This document shows positions 53,436-62,864 of a stretch of DNA of 64,000 nt, one piece after another. This DNA comes from Bacillus horti (lineage in GTDB: Bacteria; Bacillota; Bacilli; Caldalkalibacillales; JCM-10596), in contig NZ_JAUSTY010000001.1 of assembly GCF_030813115.1 (NCBI RefSeq), positions 248,001-312,000 of the forward strand, in the 5' to 3' direction. Every line of letters begins with the position of its first letter. Position 1 is the first letter of the stretch. The notes beneath the pieces were generated by a model. It was not told the DNA's origin. It worked only from the letters and a program-made list of their open reading frames with translations, and ran no database searches. A program made the position numbers and the translations under genes.

Positions 53436-54528
53436 ACGTATTATGCTTTCTGGTTACTATGGCTTTAATAACGCGGGAGATGAAGCGATCCTGCTTTCCA
53501 TCCTCCAATCCATTCGCAGTCTAGACGAACATGTGGAATTCATCGTGTTATCCGGAAACCCTGCAAAAACGGCTGAGCAATACGGTGTTCATGCCATTTC
53601 ACGAACGGACGTGATGGAGATTTGGCGATGCCTGAAAAATGTGGATCTGTTCATTAGCGGAGGCGGGAGTCTTTTGCAGGATAAGACGGGGACTTTTACG
53701 ATTCCATACTATCTTGGGGTCGTCCAGCTGGCTCAATGGGCAAAGGTTCCTGTGGCTATTTATGCTCAAGGAATTGGTCCCGTTTATCGATCTTTATTTC
53801 AAAAATGGATTAAAGCCGTTTTTAAGAAGGCCCAATATATATCCGTAAGAGATCCTTCCTCGAAGAAACTCTTAGAAAGCTGGAAGCTACCTAGTGAGAA
53901 AATTGATCAGGTCATTGATCCAGTGTTTGTCCTGCAATCTGATGAATCAGAACGGGTAACTGAGCTTTTATCGAAGGAAAGTATTACTTTGAAGCAAAAA
54001 CCAATCATCTTTGCCATTCGTCATTGGTCAGAGGGTAAGGATGACATCCTTCAGATCGCTAAGGTCTGTGATCAATTAGTTCAGGATGGCGAAGAGGTAT
54101 TGCTCCTTCCGATGCATTATCCTGATGATGCTGAAGCGGCTTGCGATATTATGGCAAATATGACACAGCCGGTTCATCTTTTGCAGAGAGAATATACGCC
54201 ACAGCAATTGATTGATATCGTATCTTCAGGGAAATTGATGGTTGGTATGAGGCTACATGCGCTTATATTTGCAGCTGCAAGACATGTCCCATGTATAGGA
54301 ATCTCCTATGATCCGAAAATCGATGCTTTTATGCACTTGTTAGAGGATCAATCAACAAGTGTTTCTGGCCAAATTTCTGCCGATCTTCTTTACGCAAAAA
54401 TTAAGGATGATCTTACTCATTACCAACAGCGTCAGGAACAAACAGCTAGCATAGCTAAAAAATTATTAGAACAAGCCAAAAAACCAGCTAGGGAAGCCTT
54501 AAAGCTTATCCAACAAGGAAGCGTCTAG
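53425..54528 (+). CDS. csaB: CsaB, polysaccharide pyruvyl transferase for S-layer anchoring
   Basis: 367-aa enzyme adding ketal-linked pyruvate to the secondary cell-wall polymer, the ligand of SLH domains. The N-terminal SGYYGFNNAGDEAILLSIL, FISGGGSLLQDKTG, AQGIGPV and C-terminal MVGMRLHALIFAAARHVPCIGISYDPK are diagnostic. I use ATG 53425; ATG 53443 is possible; the frame to 53353 is a shadow inside the upstream gene. It explains how the SLH protein at 47173 is retained. Confidence 0.96.
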   Translation: MQTKRIMLSGYYGFNNAGDEAILLSILQSIRSLDEHVEFIVLSGNPAKTAEQYGVHAISRTDVMEIWRCLKNVDLFISGGGSLLQDKTGTFTIPYYLGVVQLAQWAKVPVAIYAQGIGPVYRSLFQKWIKAVFKKAQYISVRDPSSKKLLESWKLPSEKIDQVIDPVFVLQSDESERVTELLSKESITLKQKPIIFAIRHWSEGKDDILQIAKVCDQLVQDGEEVLLLPMHYPDDAEAACDIMANMTQPVHLLQREYTPQQLIDIVSSGKLMVGMRLHALIFAAARHVPCIGISYDPKIDAFMHLLEDQSTSVSGQISADLLYAKIKDDLTHYQQRQEQTASIAKKLLEQAKKPAREALKLIQQGSV

Positions 54529-54568
54529 TTCCTAACCTAGCAACAGCCATTTTATTGCATAACAAAAT

Positions 54569-54605
54569 AAAGCCTAGAGCTGTTAAGGAAACAGCTTTAG
54601 GCTTT
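54569..54605 (+). terminator. Terminator of the csaB operon
   Basis: AAAGCCTAGAGCTGTT pairs with AACAGCTTTAGGCTTT (one wobble) around AAGGA. The trailing T tract is short (TTTAT). Confidence 0.7.
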
Positions 54606-54637
54606 ATAGGTTAAAAACAATTATTAAATTCTTATTT

Positions 54638-54730
54638 TTAATTAGCAAAAAACAATAGATAAATGGAACCTCCAGCAAAAAACAGAAGACTACATATTAA
54701 TAAAATCTTCCCGAGCTTTTCAAAAACCAT
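54638..54730 (-). CDS. Predicted 30-aa membrane peptide
   Basis: A short frame not long enough for usual gene callers. ATG 54730 follows GTGAGGTG with 8-nt spacing, an excellent ribosome site. The peptide has a short polar start (MVFEKLGK) and one hydrophobic helix (ILLICSLLFFAGGSIYLLFF) ending in AN. It lies 52 nt downstream of yshE on the same strand. It resembles small single-pass proteins such as truncated DUF2905, but I cannot name it. Confidence 0.45.
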   Translation of the reverse strand: MVFEKLGKILLICSLLFFAGGSIYLLFFAN

Positions 54731-54782
54731 TTTTCCAACACCTCACTTTGGCCTCAAACCAACCCGACTGAACAAACAAGCT

Positions 54783-55196
54783 TTATAAGGTACTAATACT
54801 CGCACCAATAACAAAGGATAGACCTATAGAAATAAAGGCAGCTAGTAATCCAACAGCACGATTGTCTTTCTCAATTTCCTCATCTACTTTAAAACGTGGA
54901 GTTAGAAATTCAAAGATGAAATAGGCTACTAATAATAAGAAGAAGCCAAAGATCCCCCATACAATCATTTGAAAAAGCGTATCCGAGTGCATAATGGAAA
55001 AACGAAAAACGTTAGCAATTCCAAATATCTTTCCACCCGTTGATAGGGCTACAGCAACATTTCCTTCTTTAATTTGCTTCCAATTATTGTACCTCGTTAC
55101 CATTTCAAAGATCGCCAGAAAAACAATGATGGCAAGTAATGCTATGCTAGAGTGAGCGGCTACTATGACGTAAGGATTTTGTAAAAATTCCTCCAT
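54783..55196 (-). CDS. yshE: YshE-like DUF350 membrane protein
   Basis: 137-aa inner-membrane protein with four transmembrane segments in two pairs, typical of DUF350. Between the pairs are EMVTRYNNWKQIKEGNVAVALSTGGKIFGIANV and a charged loop ending in DEEIEKDNRAVGL. Function unknown. In B. subtilis yshE lies between lcfA and mutS2; here the surface module separates it from lcfA. The ATG follows AAGGGGGAACACGT and lies 49 nt after mutS2. Confidence 0.9.
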   Translation of the reverse strand: MEEFLQNPYVIVAAHSSIALLAIIVFLAIFEMVTRYNNWKQIKEGNVAVALSTGGKIFGIANVFRFSIMHSDTLFQMIVWGIFGFFLLLVAYFIFEFLTPRFKVDEEIEKDNRAVGLLAAFISIGLSFVIGASISTL

Positions 55197-55245
55197 ACGT
55201 GTTCCCCCTTATTCCTAAGTTCATTCGTTTTTGTATTCTTTAGTT

Positions 55246-57603
55246 TTATTTTAATTCAACAACGGTTACGCCACTTCCTCCTTCTCCTGCTCCACCTAAG
55301 CGAATCTGCTTAACCGCTCTATGCTTACGTAAGTAGTCTTGGATTCCTTTTCTAAGCTGCCCTGTTCCTTTACCGTGAATGACATACACCTGATGATAGC
55401 CAGAGAGAAGGACTTGATCTAAATAACGATCTACATTAATCATTGCCTCATCGGTTGTTTGACCCCGAACATCCAATTCGAGCTTAGTTGTATCATTATT
55501 GGTTTTAACCGTTGCTTTTGGGGATACCTTAGGAGTTTCTTCCCGCTGAATTTTCTCCATTTGATCCTGTTCAACCTTCATTTTCATGATCCCAATCTGT
55601 ACCTGGTACTCACGCTCTGAAATCTTCTCAACGATATGTCCTTTTTGACCAAACTTATGAACAAAAACCTCATCACCTACTGAAAGCTTTTGCTTAGTAG
55701 CTGTTTTCCTTTTCGTTTGGCTTGTATTTTGTACCTTAACCTTTGATTCTCGTAGTCCTTCAAGCTTTTTCTTCGCTTCGATCAGCACGTGTTCTTTGAT
55801 TACTTCCTGCTTTTTGGCCATATCTCTCAGTTCATTAATGACATCATCCGCATCCTGCATTGCCTTGGCAAAATAAAGCTGTGCTTCACTTTCAGCTTCC
55901 TCTACCCTTTTCTCTTTTTCACGCTCTATTTGCTCCTGTTGCTTTTGAAGCTTAGCCCGTAAGGAAGCAATCTCCTTCTTCAGTAGCTCTGCCTCTAAAC
56001 GATCCTTTTCAGCAAGCTTTTGATTCTCCTCAAGTGAGGCAATCATAGCCTCTACCCTTGTGTCATCTTCTCCAATTTGTCCTTTGGCTAAGTCAATTAT
56101 ATAGTCGCTAAGACCTAATCTTTTGGCTATAGAGAAAGCGTTACTTCTTCCAGGCACGCCAACTAAAAGACGGTAGGTAGGACGCAGTGTCTCTACATCG
56201 AATTCAACACTTGCGTTCATAACCTCATCCTTAGAATATGCGTATGCTTTAAGCTCACTATAATGAGTGGTAGCTACAACACGTGCCCCTCTTTGATGAA
56301 CATCATCTAGGATAGACATTGCTAATGCTGCTCCCTCGGTAGGATCTGTTCCTGCCCCTAACTCATCAAAAAGAATGAGACTACCACTATCCATTTCTTT
56401 AAGAATGGATACAATATTTGTCATATGCGAGGAAAACGTACTTAAGCTCTGTTCAATACTTTGTTCATCTCCAATATCCGCATAAATGGAGGAGACAACA
56501 GCAATTTCAGTCCCCTCTTCCGCAGGAACAGCTAAACCTGAGCAGGCCATTAGGGTAAGTAGGCCAAGTGTCTTTAGTGTGACCGTTTTACCACCCGTAT
56601 TAGGCCCTGTAATAATAAGAGACGTATACTCCTCCCCCAGCTCGAAAGTAATAGGAACGATATGCTCTATTGGAATAAGTGGATGCCTAGCCCTTTTAAG
56701 ATGAAAATAGCCTTTCTGGTTAAGCTTAGGTTGAACCGCCTTTAGTTGACCCGCATAAAACGCTTTAGCAAAAGCAAAATCAAGTTCGATTAGCTGAGTT
56801 ACATTCTGACCTAAGGCTGTCACCTCTTCAGCAACAGCGGCAGATAGCTCAAGAAGGATTTTTTCAATCTCTTTTTCCTCCTTAAGCCTTGCTTCACGTA
56901 ATTGATTGTTAATCGCTACTACAGCGTCAGGCTCTATAAATAACGTGGCTCCAGAGGCCGACTGATCATGGACAATGCCTCCAAAGTGAGTTCGATACTC
57001 TGGCTTAACAGGAATACAATACCTCCCATTTCTAATGGTAATAATCGTATCCTGAAGCATCTTTTGCACGGAGGATGAGCGTGTCATTTGCTCTAGTTTT
57101 TCTTTTGATCTAGCTTCAAACGTCCTGATCTGTGAGCGAACATGCCGCAACGCAGGACTTGCCGAATCCAATACATCGCCATGCTGATCAATACAGGAAT
57201 GAATCTTCTGCTCAAGCGGACGAAGTGAGCTAATGAGGCTAGCGTATCCTTTTAACCTCGGTAGTTCTATCTCTTCTAGACCTTCTATGAAATTTTTTAA
57301 TTGTCTTCCACCGTATAAAGTACTAGCTGTATCTATAAGCTCAGAGGCGTTAAGCATGCCTCCAATTTTTGCTCTTTTAATGGTTGCTCTTATATCCTTA
57401 ATCCCACCTAAGGGAACTTGTCCTTTTAACCGAATTACTGTCATCGCTTCATAGGTTATAGCCTGCGCTTCATGAACTTCATCATATTCGAAGCTAGGTA
57501 CTAGCTGCTGAGCTCTTTCCTTCCCTAAAGAAGACGATGCGTGGGTGTGTAGTTGATCCAAGATTTTATTGTATTCCAACACTTTAAGAACACGTTCTAT
57601 CAC
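55246..57603 (-). CDS. mutS2: MutS2, Smr-domain MutS paralogue
   Basis: 785-aa ATPase that limits recombination and, in B. subtilis, rescues collided ribosomes. The MutS ATPase core has Walker A GPNTGGKT at about 333-340, STFSSHMTNIVSIL and DELGAGTDPTEGAALA (Walker B). A long Glu/Lys coiled coil (about 515-620) and a KOW-like segment follow; the C-terminal Smr domain has LDVRGQTTDEA and HGKGTGQLRKGI. The start is GTG after TAGGAGGACTTAATT. An extended -10 TGCTATAAT lies at 57647-57655. Confidence 0.97.
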   Translation of the reverse strand: MIERVLKVLEYNKILDQLHTHASSSLGKERAQQLVPSFEYDEVHEAQAITYEAMTVIRLKGQVPLGGIKDIRATIKRAKIGGMLNASELIDTASTLYGGRQLKNFIEGLEEIELPRLKGYASLISSLRPLEQKIHSCIDQHGDVLDSASPALRHVRSQIRTFEARSKEKLEQMTRSSSVQKMLQDTIITIRNGRYCIPVKPEYRTHFGGIVHDQSASGATLFIEPDAVVAINNQLREARLKEEKEIEKILLELSAAVAEEVTALGQNVTQLIELDFAFAKAFYAGQLKAVQPKLNQKGYFHLKRARHPLIPIEHIVPITFELGEEYTSLIITGPNTGGKTVTLKTLGLLTLMACSGLAVPAEEGTEIAVVSSIYADIGDEQSIEQSLSTFSSHMTNIVSILKEMDSGSLILFDELGAGTDPTEGAALAMSILDDVHQRGARVVATTHYSELKAYAYSKDEVMNASVEFDVETLRPTYRLLVGVPGRSNAFSIAKRLGLSDYIIDLAKGQIGEDDTRVEAMIASLEENQKLAEKDRLEAELLKKEIASLRAKLQKQQEQIEREKEKRVEEAESEAQLYFAKAMQDADDVINELRDMAKKQEVIKEHVLIEAKKKLEGLRESKVKVQNTSQTKRKTATKQKLSVGDEVFVHKFGQKGHIVEKISEREYQVQIGIMKMKVEQDQMEKIQREETPKVSPKATVKTNNDTTKLELDVRGQTTDEAMINVDRYLDQVLLSGYHQVYVIHGKGTGQLRKGIQDYLRKHRAVKQIRLGGAGEGGSGVTVVELK

Positions 57604-57745
57604 AATTAAGTCCTCCTACGTGATCATTCATATTTATACCGATTCCATTATAGCATAAGTGAGCTCGGTTAGGCGTCTACTTGGCTTTGAATAAAGGGGG
57701 GTTAAATTAATGCAAATCTTATAAAGAGCAACAAATACAAGCCAA

Positions 57746-57777
57746 ATAAAAAACGCGTATCACTGAGGATATGCGCT
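57746..57777 (-). terminator. Probable terminator of the yugN-like gene
   Basis: AGCGCATATC and GATACGCGTT arms pair with one mismatch around CTCAGT; TTTTTT follows on the minus strand. Confidence 0.65.
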
Positions 57778-57787
57778 GTATCTTCCT

Positions 57788-57823
57788 AACTTATTTGTCT
57801 AAGTTATTTGTCTAACTTATTTT
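57788..57823. repeat. 13-bp tandem repeat, 2.8 copies
   Basis: AACTTATTTGTCT, AAGTTATTTGTCT and AACTTATTTT in tandem, just after the yugN-like stop. Probably slippage; no function seen. Confidence 0.6.
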
Positions 57824-57830
57824 AATTGAC

Positions 57831-58250
57831 TCATCTTTTGAAGCTCGCTTGAAAATCTTCCTCCAAACGCCTAATTATCTCCCATGTTGAATCAATTTCA
57901 TCTTGCTCCAGAGATGCATCGGGATCCTGTGGCTCAGCAAATTGATTTAAGGAAGCGTTAGCAAGTGTAACATGAACATGATCGTCATTCCCGATCTGAT
58001 ACTTGTGCCTTAATAAAAAGGGTGTTCCTATTTTCACTCTTGCTTCATCTTCCCCAAACGTACCCTCTTGAACGATGATGGGAATTCTGATAAATAGATA
58101 CCCAGGTGAATCAGCTATCTTTTTGTCAAAATAACCGTGATCGTACTCCCAATTCCCTCCCTCATCATACCCTTTTTCTTGTAAAAACCTTTTAATCTCA
58201 CCAAAGCTCCCTTGAAAATTCTCTAATGATGTATGTTCAAAAGCAAACAT
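57831..58250 (-). CDS. yugN: YugN-like protein
   Basis: 139-aa soluble protein of the YugN family (Bacillales, function unknown). Recognised from WEYDHGYFDKKI, YLFIRIPI, KIGTPFLLRHKYQIGNDDHVHV and the acidic C-terminal helix. The ribosome site AAGGAGATGAG is rather far (about 13 nt) from the ATG. It sits between mutS2 and tkt with its own terminator; nothing in the context tells the function. Confidence 0.8.
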   Translation of the reverse strand: MFAFEHTSLENFQGSFGEIKRFLQEKGYDEGGNWEYDHGYFDKKIADSPGYLFIRIPIIVQEGTFGEDEARVKIGTPFLLRHKYQIGNDDHVHVTLANASLNQFAEPQDPDASLEQDEIDSTWEIIRRLEEDFQASFKR

Positions 58251-58330
58251 GGTAGAGTCTCATCTCCTTAAGTAGCTATCCCTCTTACTTTTACCTAACC
58301 TCTTCATTTTCATTCATTTTTGCAAGGAAC

Positions 58331-58368
58331 AAAAAAACCCTTGAGCTACATTTTGCAGCCAAGGGTTT
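58331..58368 (-). terminator. Terminator of tkt
   Basis: AACCCTTGGCTGCA and TGTAGCTCAAGGGTT arms around AAA on the minus strand, then TTTTT. Confidence 0.88.
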
Positions 58369-58403
58369 GGAGAATCCATTCATAACGATGCTTCAATCTT
58401 GAA

Positions 58404-60401
58404 TTATTTTAATAAAGCTTTTGCTTTTTCTACAACATTCTCTACACTGAAGCCATATTCGTGCATAATTTTATCTCCAGGTGCAGAAGCTCCAAAGGTT
58501 TCGATTCCAATCACTTCACCCTCATCTCCCACATATCTTTCCCAGCCAAGCGGATAGGCCATTTCAATAGCTAAACGCTTTTTGACCTGTGGTGGAAGAA
58601 CTTGCGCCTTGTACTCTTTGCTTTGACGCTCGAATAAGTTCCAGCTTGGCATGCTTACCACTCTTACAGCATGTCCTTCTTTCTCCAATTCAGTCTTCGC
58701 TTCTACGGCTAGACTTACCTCAGAGCCAGTTGCTAATAAAAGTAGGTCAGGCTCTCCTTGAGAATCTGCCACAACATAAGCACCCTTACTTACTTGCTCA
58801 AAGCTGTTTTGTGTTCCTTCAAGAACAGGTAGTCCCTGTCTTGTTAAAATGAGCGCAGTTGGCTCCTCTGTCTGTTTAATAGCAAATTTCCAGGCGGCTA
58901 ACGTTTCATTTGCGTCAGCTGGTCGTAGCACTGTCAGTCCTGGAAGTGCACGAAGAGCTGCCAGCTGTTCGATCGGCTCATGAGTTGGTCCATCTTCCCC
59001 TACAGCGATACTGTCATGAGTGAAGACATATGTTACAGGTAGCTTTTGGATAGCCGCCATACGTATAGCTGGCTTTAGATAATCAGAAAAGACGAAGAAT
59101 GTACCACCATAGGCTTTCAGACCACCATGTAAAGCAATACCATTCATCGCTGCTCCCATGGCGTGCTCACGAACTCCAAACCATACATTACGTCCACTGT
59201 AGTCAGCAGAACTGAAATTATTCTCACCCTTAAGCAGGGTATTGTTTGAACCCGCTAAATCAGCAGATCCACCAAATACAGTTGGAACTGTTTGAGCAAT
59301 AGCGTTTAGCACGTCACCAGAGGCAGCCCTAGTTGCTATTTTCTTTCCTAGCTCAAAGCTTGGTAGCTTAACTTCCCAATCCCCTGGTAGGCGATCTTGA
59401 ATAGCTAGCTCTAATTGGGCAGCTAATTCAGGATGAGCCGCTTTATACCCATCAAACAAGCGATTCCAATCTCCCTCTAAAGCCTTACCCTTACTTGAAA
59501 AGCTTGTAAAGTGCTCACGAACATCCTCGGATACATGAAAATCCTCTTCATGTTCCCATTTGTAATATTCTTTTACAAGCTTTGTTTCATCAGCTCCAAG
59601 TGGCTTACCATGAGCTTCACTAGTGCCCTGACGGTTAGGACTACCGTAGCCGATAATTGTTTTAATTTCTATTAGTGTTGGCTTGTCTGTTTCCTCACGA
59701 GCCGCTTCAATAGCCTTAGCGATATCCTCGGTCTGATTTCCATCCTCAACACGAAGATAATGCCAGCCAACTGCTTCAAATTTTTGCTGAATATTTTCAG
59801 AGAAGGAAAGGTGTAAATCTCCATCTAATGAAATATCATTGGAATCATACAAGACAACTAGCTTTCCTAGCTTCAAATGTCCCGCTAATGAAATAGCCTC
59901 TGACGCTATTCCCTCCATTAAATCACCATCACCACATAATGCATATGTAAAGTGATCGACTACATCAAATCCCTCACGATTATAAGTTGCTGCTAAATGA
60001 CGCTCAGCCATAGCCATCCCTACTGACATGGCTATCCCTTGACCTAAAGGACCTGTGGTAGCTTCAACTCCAGGTGTATGCCCATACTCAGGATGTCCAG
60101 GTGTTTTACTATTCCATTGCCTAAAATTCTTAAGATCCTCTAAGCTTACGTCATAATCAAACAAATGTAACAAGCTATACAAAAGCATTGAACCATGACC
60201 AGCTGATAACACAAAGCGGTCCCGATCAAACCACTGTGGGTTTTTAGGATTGTGCTTCAAATATTTACTCCAAAGCGTATAGGCCATAGGAGCCGCACCC
60301 ATTGGAAGCCCTGGATGGCCTGAATTTGCTTTATCTATCGCATCGATAGAGAGTGTTCTTATTGTATGAATCGCTCTTTCTTCTATATGTTGATTCGACA
60401 T
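58404..60401 (-). CDS. tkt: Transketolase
   Basis: 665-aa thiamine-diphosphate enzyme of the pentose phosphate pathway. Seen: [52 protein letters not shown], the ThDP motif [37 protein letters not shown] and [17 protein letters not shown]. The ATG at 60401 follows AGGAGGGAAATC; the frame to 60419 is over-long. A possible promoter lies at 60446-60475. Confidence 0.98.
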   Translation of the reverse strand: MSNQHIEERAIHTIRTLSIDAIDKANSGHPGLPMGAAPMAYTLWSKYLKHNPKNPQWFDRDRFVLSAGHGSMLLYSLLHLFDYDVSLEDLKNFRQWNSKTPGHPEYGHTPGVEATTGPLGQGIAMSVGMAMAERHLAATYNREGFDVVDHFTYALCGDGDLMEGIASEAISLAGHLKLGKLVVLYDSNDISLDGDLHLSFSENIQQKFEAVGWHYLRVEDGNQTEDIAKAIEAAREETDKPTLIEIKTIIGYGSPNRQGTSEAHGKPLGADETKLVKEYYKWEHEEDFHVSEDVREHFTSFSSKGKALEGDWNRLFDGYKAAHPELAAQLELAIQDRLPGDWEVKLPSFELGKKIATRAASGDVLNAIAQTVPTVFGGSADLAGSNNTLLKGENNFSSADYSGRNVWFGVREHAMGAAMNGIALHGGLKAYGGTFFVFSDYLKPAIRMAAIQKLPVTYVFTHDSIAVGEDGPTHEPIEQLAALRALPGLTVLRPADANETLAAWKFAIKQTEEPTALILTRQGLPVLEGTQNSFEQVSKGAYVVADSQGEPDLLLLATGSEVSLAVEAKTELEKEGHAVRVVSMPSWNLFERQSKEYKAQVLPPQVKKRLAIEMAYPLGWERYVGDEGEVIGIETFGASAPGDKIMHEYGFSVENVVEKAKALLK

Positions 60402-60445
60402 GATTTCCCTCCTAGTCATTTAAGTCTAGTCTACCCTTATATATG

Positions 60446-60475
60446 ATTATCTCATTACTGTTTAGTAAAAAGCAA
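60446..60475 (-). promoter_or_regulatory. Candidate tkt promoter
   Basis: TTGCTT (60470-60475), 18-nt spacer, GATAAT (60446-60451) with TG two bases upstream of the -10. Confidence 0.45.
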
Positions 60476-60666
60476 TCTATCCATATGAAAATACTCGTAC
60501 AATTACTTCACGATGGCAACTATTTTTTTGATCTGGCCAGTTTTATCATGTTAAAGCTTAAGCCATTAAAAATCAGCTAATGCCCTATAGCCGTCTATAG
60601 TCATTTGACATACGATTAGTAGTGGAAAGGTCCTAAAATATTATATGAGAAGGAGTGCAGTTGAAT

Positions 60667-60762
60667 ATGGGTCATGTAGCACCATTTAGCGGTTTTACAT
60701 TAATCGTTGTGTTATTCATTTTGTTAATTATCGTAGGTTGTGGGTGTGGATTTACCTATTAG
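60667..60762 (+). CDS. YjcZ-type sporulation mini-protein, 31 aa
   Basis: Too short for ordinary gene calling. The peptide has the YjcZ core FTLIVVLFILLIIVG, nearly the same as in the next gene, with an unusual ending GCGCGFTY containing two cysteines. A GAAGGAGTG site lies 11 nt before the ATG; the TTG at 60661 is closer to it and would add two residues. YjcZ-family peptides are single-pass membrane proteins of the spore or sporangium; the function is unknown. Confidence 0.8.
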   Translation: MGHVAPFSGFTLIVVLFILLIIVGCGCGFTY

Positions 60763-60834
60763 AGAAAAGTCTTTCTCCCTATAACCATTGACACAACTTA
60801 CTATGGGGTGAGAGAGCAAGGAGGATGAAGATTC

Positions 60835-61020
60835 ATGGGACAACATCATTGGTCTGACCACTCTTGGCAGCACGGTCACCATAGCTATCAGTCAACCCAT
60901 TGTGGACCTTGCGATTATGGATACCCTAGCCAAGGCTTTGGTTCTGGTTTCTCTCTAATCGTTGTGCTGTTTATTTTGCTTATCATTATTGGAGCCGGTC
61001 TATGGACAGTAGATGGTTGA
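60835..61020 (+). CDS. YjcZ-type sporulation mini-protein, 61 aa
   Basis: N-terminal half rich in His, Ser, Tyr and Gly (HHWSDHSWQHGHHSYQ), with CGPCDYGYP, then the YjcZ core FSLIVVLFILLIIIGAG. An excellent AAGGAGGATG ribosome site precedes the ATG. It follows the 31-aa paralogue by 72 nt, and both probably come from one sporulation transcript ending at 61064-61101. Confidence 0.85.
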   Translation: MGQHHWSDHSWQHGHHSYQSTHCGPCDYGYPSQGFGSGFSLIVVLFILLIIIGAGLWTVDG

Positions 61021-61063
61021 TCACTATTTTGAAGTAAAAAAGCTACTTTAGATACATGTATAG

Positions 61064-61101
61064 AAAAAGAGTGAGAGGCTATACAGCCCATCACTCTTTT
61101 T
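61064..61101. terminator. Bidirectional terminator between YjcZ-type genes and pepA
   Basis: AAAAAGAGTGA/TCACTCTTTTT outer stem and GGCT/AGCC inner stem. A and T runs on both sides serve both convergent units. Confidence 0.88.
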
Positions 61102-61127
61102 CATTCCGACAATTTCCTAGGAAATAG

Positions 61128-62636
61128 TTATTTTTTCTCAGCGTGTCGATCAGCAAGTACAGATAATGTTCTAACCATCACTCCTGTACCGCCTTGCTGA
61201 CTTAGCTCTGAGCTTTTACCTGTCCATGCCGTTCCAGCAATATCTAAATGTACCCATGGTGTATCCTCAGCAAATTCACCTAAAAATAGTCCCGCAGTTA
61301 TACTACCAGCCGGTCTTCCAGGTGCATTATTTAAGTCAGCTACATCACTAGACTTAACAAGCTCTAGGTATTCGTCAAAGTTAGGCAGCCTCCATACTAG
61401 CTCTCCCGCTTCATGGGAAGATTCTAGTACATCAATCATGAAGTCCTCATCGTTTGTAACAGCACCTGTTGTTGTATGCCCAAGCGCAATAATAATTGCA
61501 CCAGTTAGGGTAGCTAAATCGACAATGTAGTTAGCTCCCAATTGTTTTGCATATGTGATTCCATCCGCTAAAATAAGTCTTCCCTCAGCGTCCGTATTTC
61601 TAACCTCAATCGTTTTCCCACTTAATGATGTAATCACATCACCTGGTTTTAACGCTTTGCTTCCAGGCATGTTTTCACTTGACGGAATGACAGCTAAAAT
61701 GTTGCATTCAGGCTTAAGCTGACCAATGACCTCCATTGCTCCAAGTACTGCTGCACTCCCGCCCATATCCATCTTCATCTCGTGCATACTGGCAGCTGGC
61801 TTTAAGGAAATACCGCCTGTGTCAAACGTTAAGCCTTTTCCAACAAAAGCTAACACGTCATCCCACGTTTCCTTACCTTGATACTTGAGTACAATCATCT
61901 TAGGAGGCTGTGCGGATCCTTGAGCAACAGCAAGCAATGCACCCATACCTAGCTTTTCCATTTCTTCTCTTTCTAATATGGAATACTCCATTCCGTAAGT
62001 TTCTGCTATATTCACCGCTTGTTCAGCTAATTTTGTTGGAGTCATTAGGTTTCCAGGAGTATTCACAAGATCTCTAGCTAAGCATGTTCCTTTAGCGAAG
62101 GCAAGTCCCGTTTGAACACCAGCCTCAACCTCCTCAACATCCTCAGAGCATACAAGAATAGAGACTTCTTCTAAGCCTTTAGTATCTTTTTTATCAGTCT
62201 TATAGTTCTCAAAAGTATGGGAAGCTAATACAATACTTTCAGTTAAAGCATGAGCCACTTCATTACTCGTATATGTATCGTGAGTAAAGCTCTCAAGGCA
62301 AACGGCAGCCGTAGCTAATCCAAGCTTATCAGCTTGCTTCACTGCAGCTCCAATCGCTTGATTCAAGCCTTTAATTGTTGCTTTCTCTACCTTTCCTAAC
62401 CCGACAAATACAACCTTTTTATGAGGAGCTTTATTAAATAAAGGAACAACTGTTACGGTCTTCTTTTTGCCGATTCCAGCATCCTCTTTCAAAAGAGATG
62501 AAAGCTGCCCTTCTAAATGAGCATCAAGCTCCTTAAAGCACTCTCCTTTGGGTTCACTATTCTCATAATACCCGATGAATAGCAGTTCTGCTTGCTTTCC
62601 ATCTGTTGATTGCTTTTGATAAACGTTTATGTTCAT
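61128..62636 (-). CDS. pepA: Leucyl aminopeptidase (M17)
   Basis: 502-aa cytosolic di-metal aminopeptidase (YuiE in B. subtilis). The metal and catalytic residues lie in VGKGLTFDTGGISLKP, MKMDMGGSAAVLGAM and NTDAEGRLILADGITYA. The ATG at 62636 has GGAGG with 9-nt spacing; the TTG at 62642 is too close. It is divergent from yuiD, as the yuiE-yuiD pairing in B. subtilis suggests a conserved neighbourhood. Confidence 0.96.
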   Translation of the reverse strand: MNINVYQKQSTDGKQAELLFIGYYENSEPKGECFKELDAHLEGQLSSLLKEDAGIGKKKTVTVVPLFNKAPHKKVVFVGLGKVEKATIKGLNQAIGAAVKQADKLGLATAAVCLESFTHDTYTSNEVAHALTESIVLASHTFENYKTDKKDTKGLEEVSILVCSEDVEEVEAGVQTGLAFAKGTCLARDLVNTPGNLMTPTKLAEQAVNIAETYGMEYSILEREEMEKLGMGALLAVAQGSAQPPKMIVLKYQGKETWDDVLAFVGKGLTFDTGGISLKPAASMHEMKMDMGGSAAVLGAMEVIGQLKPECNILAVIPSSENMPGSKALKPGDVITSLSGKTIEVRNTDAEGRLILADGITYAKQLGANYIVDLATLTGAIIIALGHTTTGAVTNDEDFMIDVLESSHEAGELVWRLPNFDEYLELVKSSDVADLNNAPGRPAGSITAGLFLGEFAEDTPWVHLDIAGTAWTGKSSELSQQGGTGVMVRTLSVLADRHAEKK

Positions 62637-62864
62637 TCCCAAACACCTCCATAGAAATTTCCTCTTTTAAGTATACACCATTCGAGCTTCTTAGCTCATT
62701 TCTTCATTATACTTGAACTTTAAGAGAACGAAAATACTTCGCCTATCTAATTTTTATTTCATTCATGATTATCCATTCTGTTTTCCGGGCAAAAAAAGAA
62801 AAAAGATGTCTTAACTTCATGCAGATTAAGGTATAATTAATAATATAGAAAGGAAGGGCTTGGT

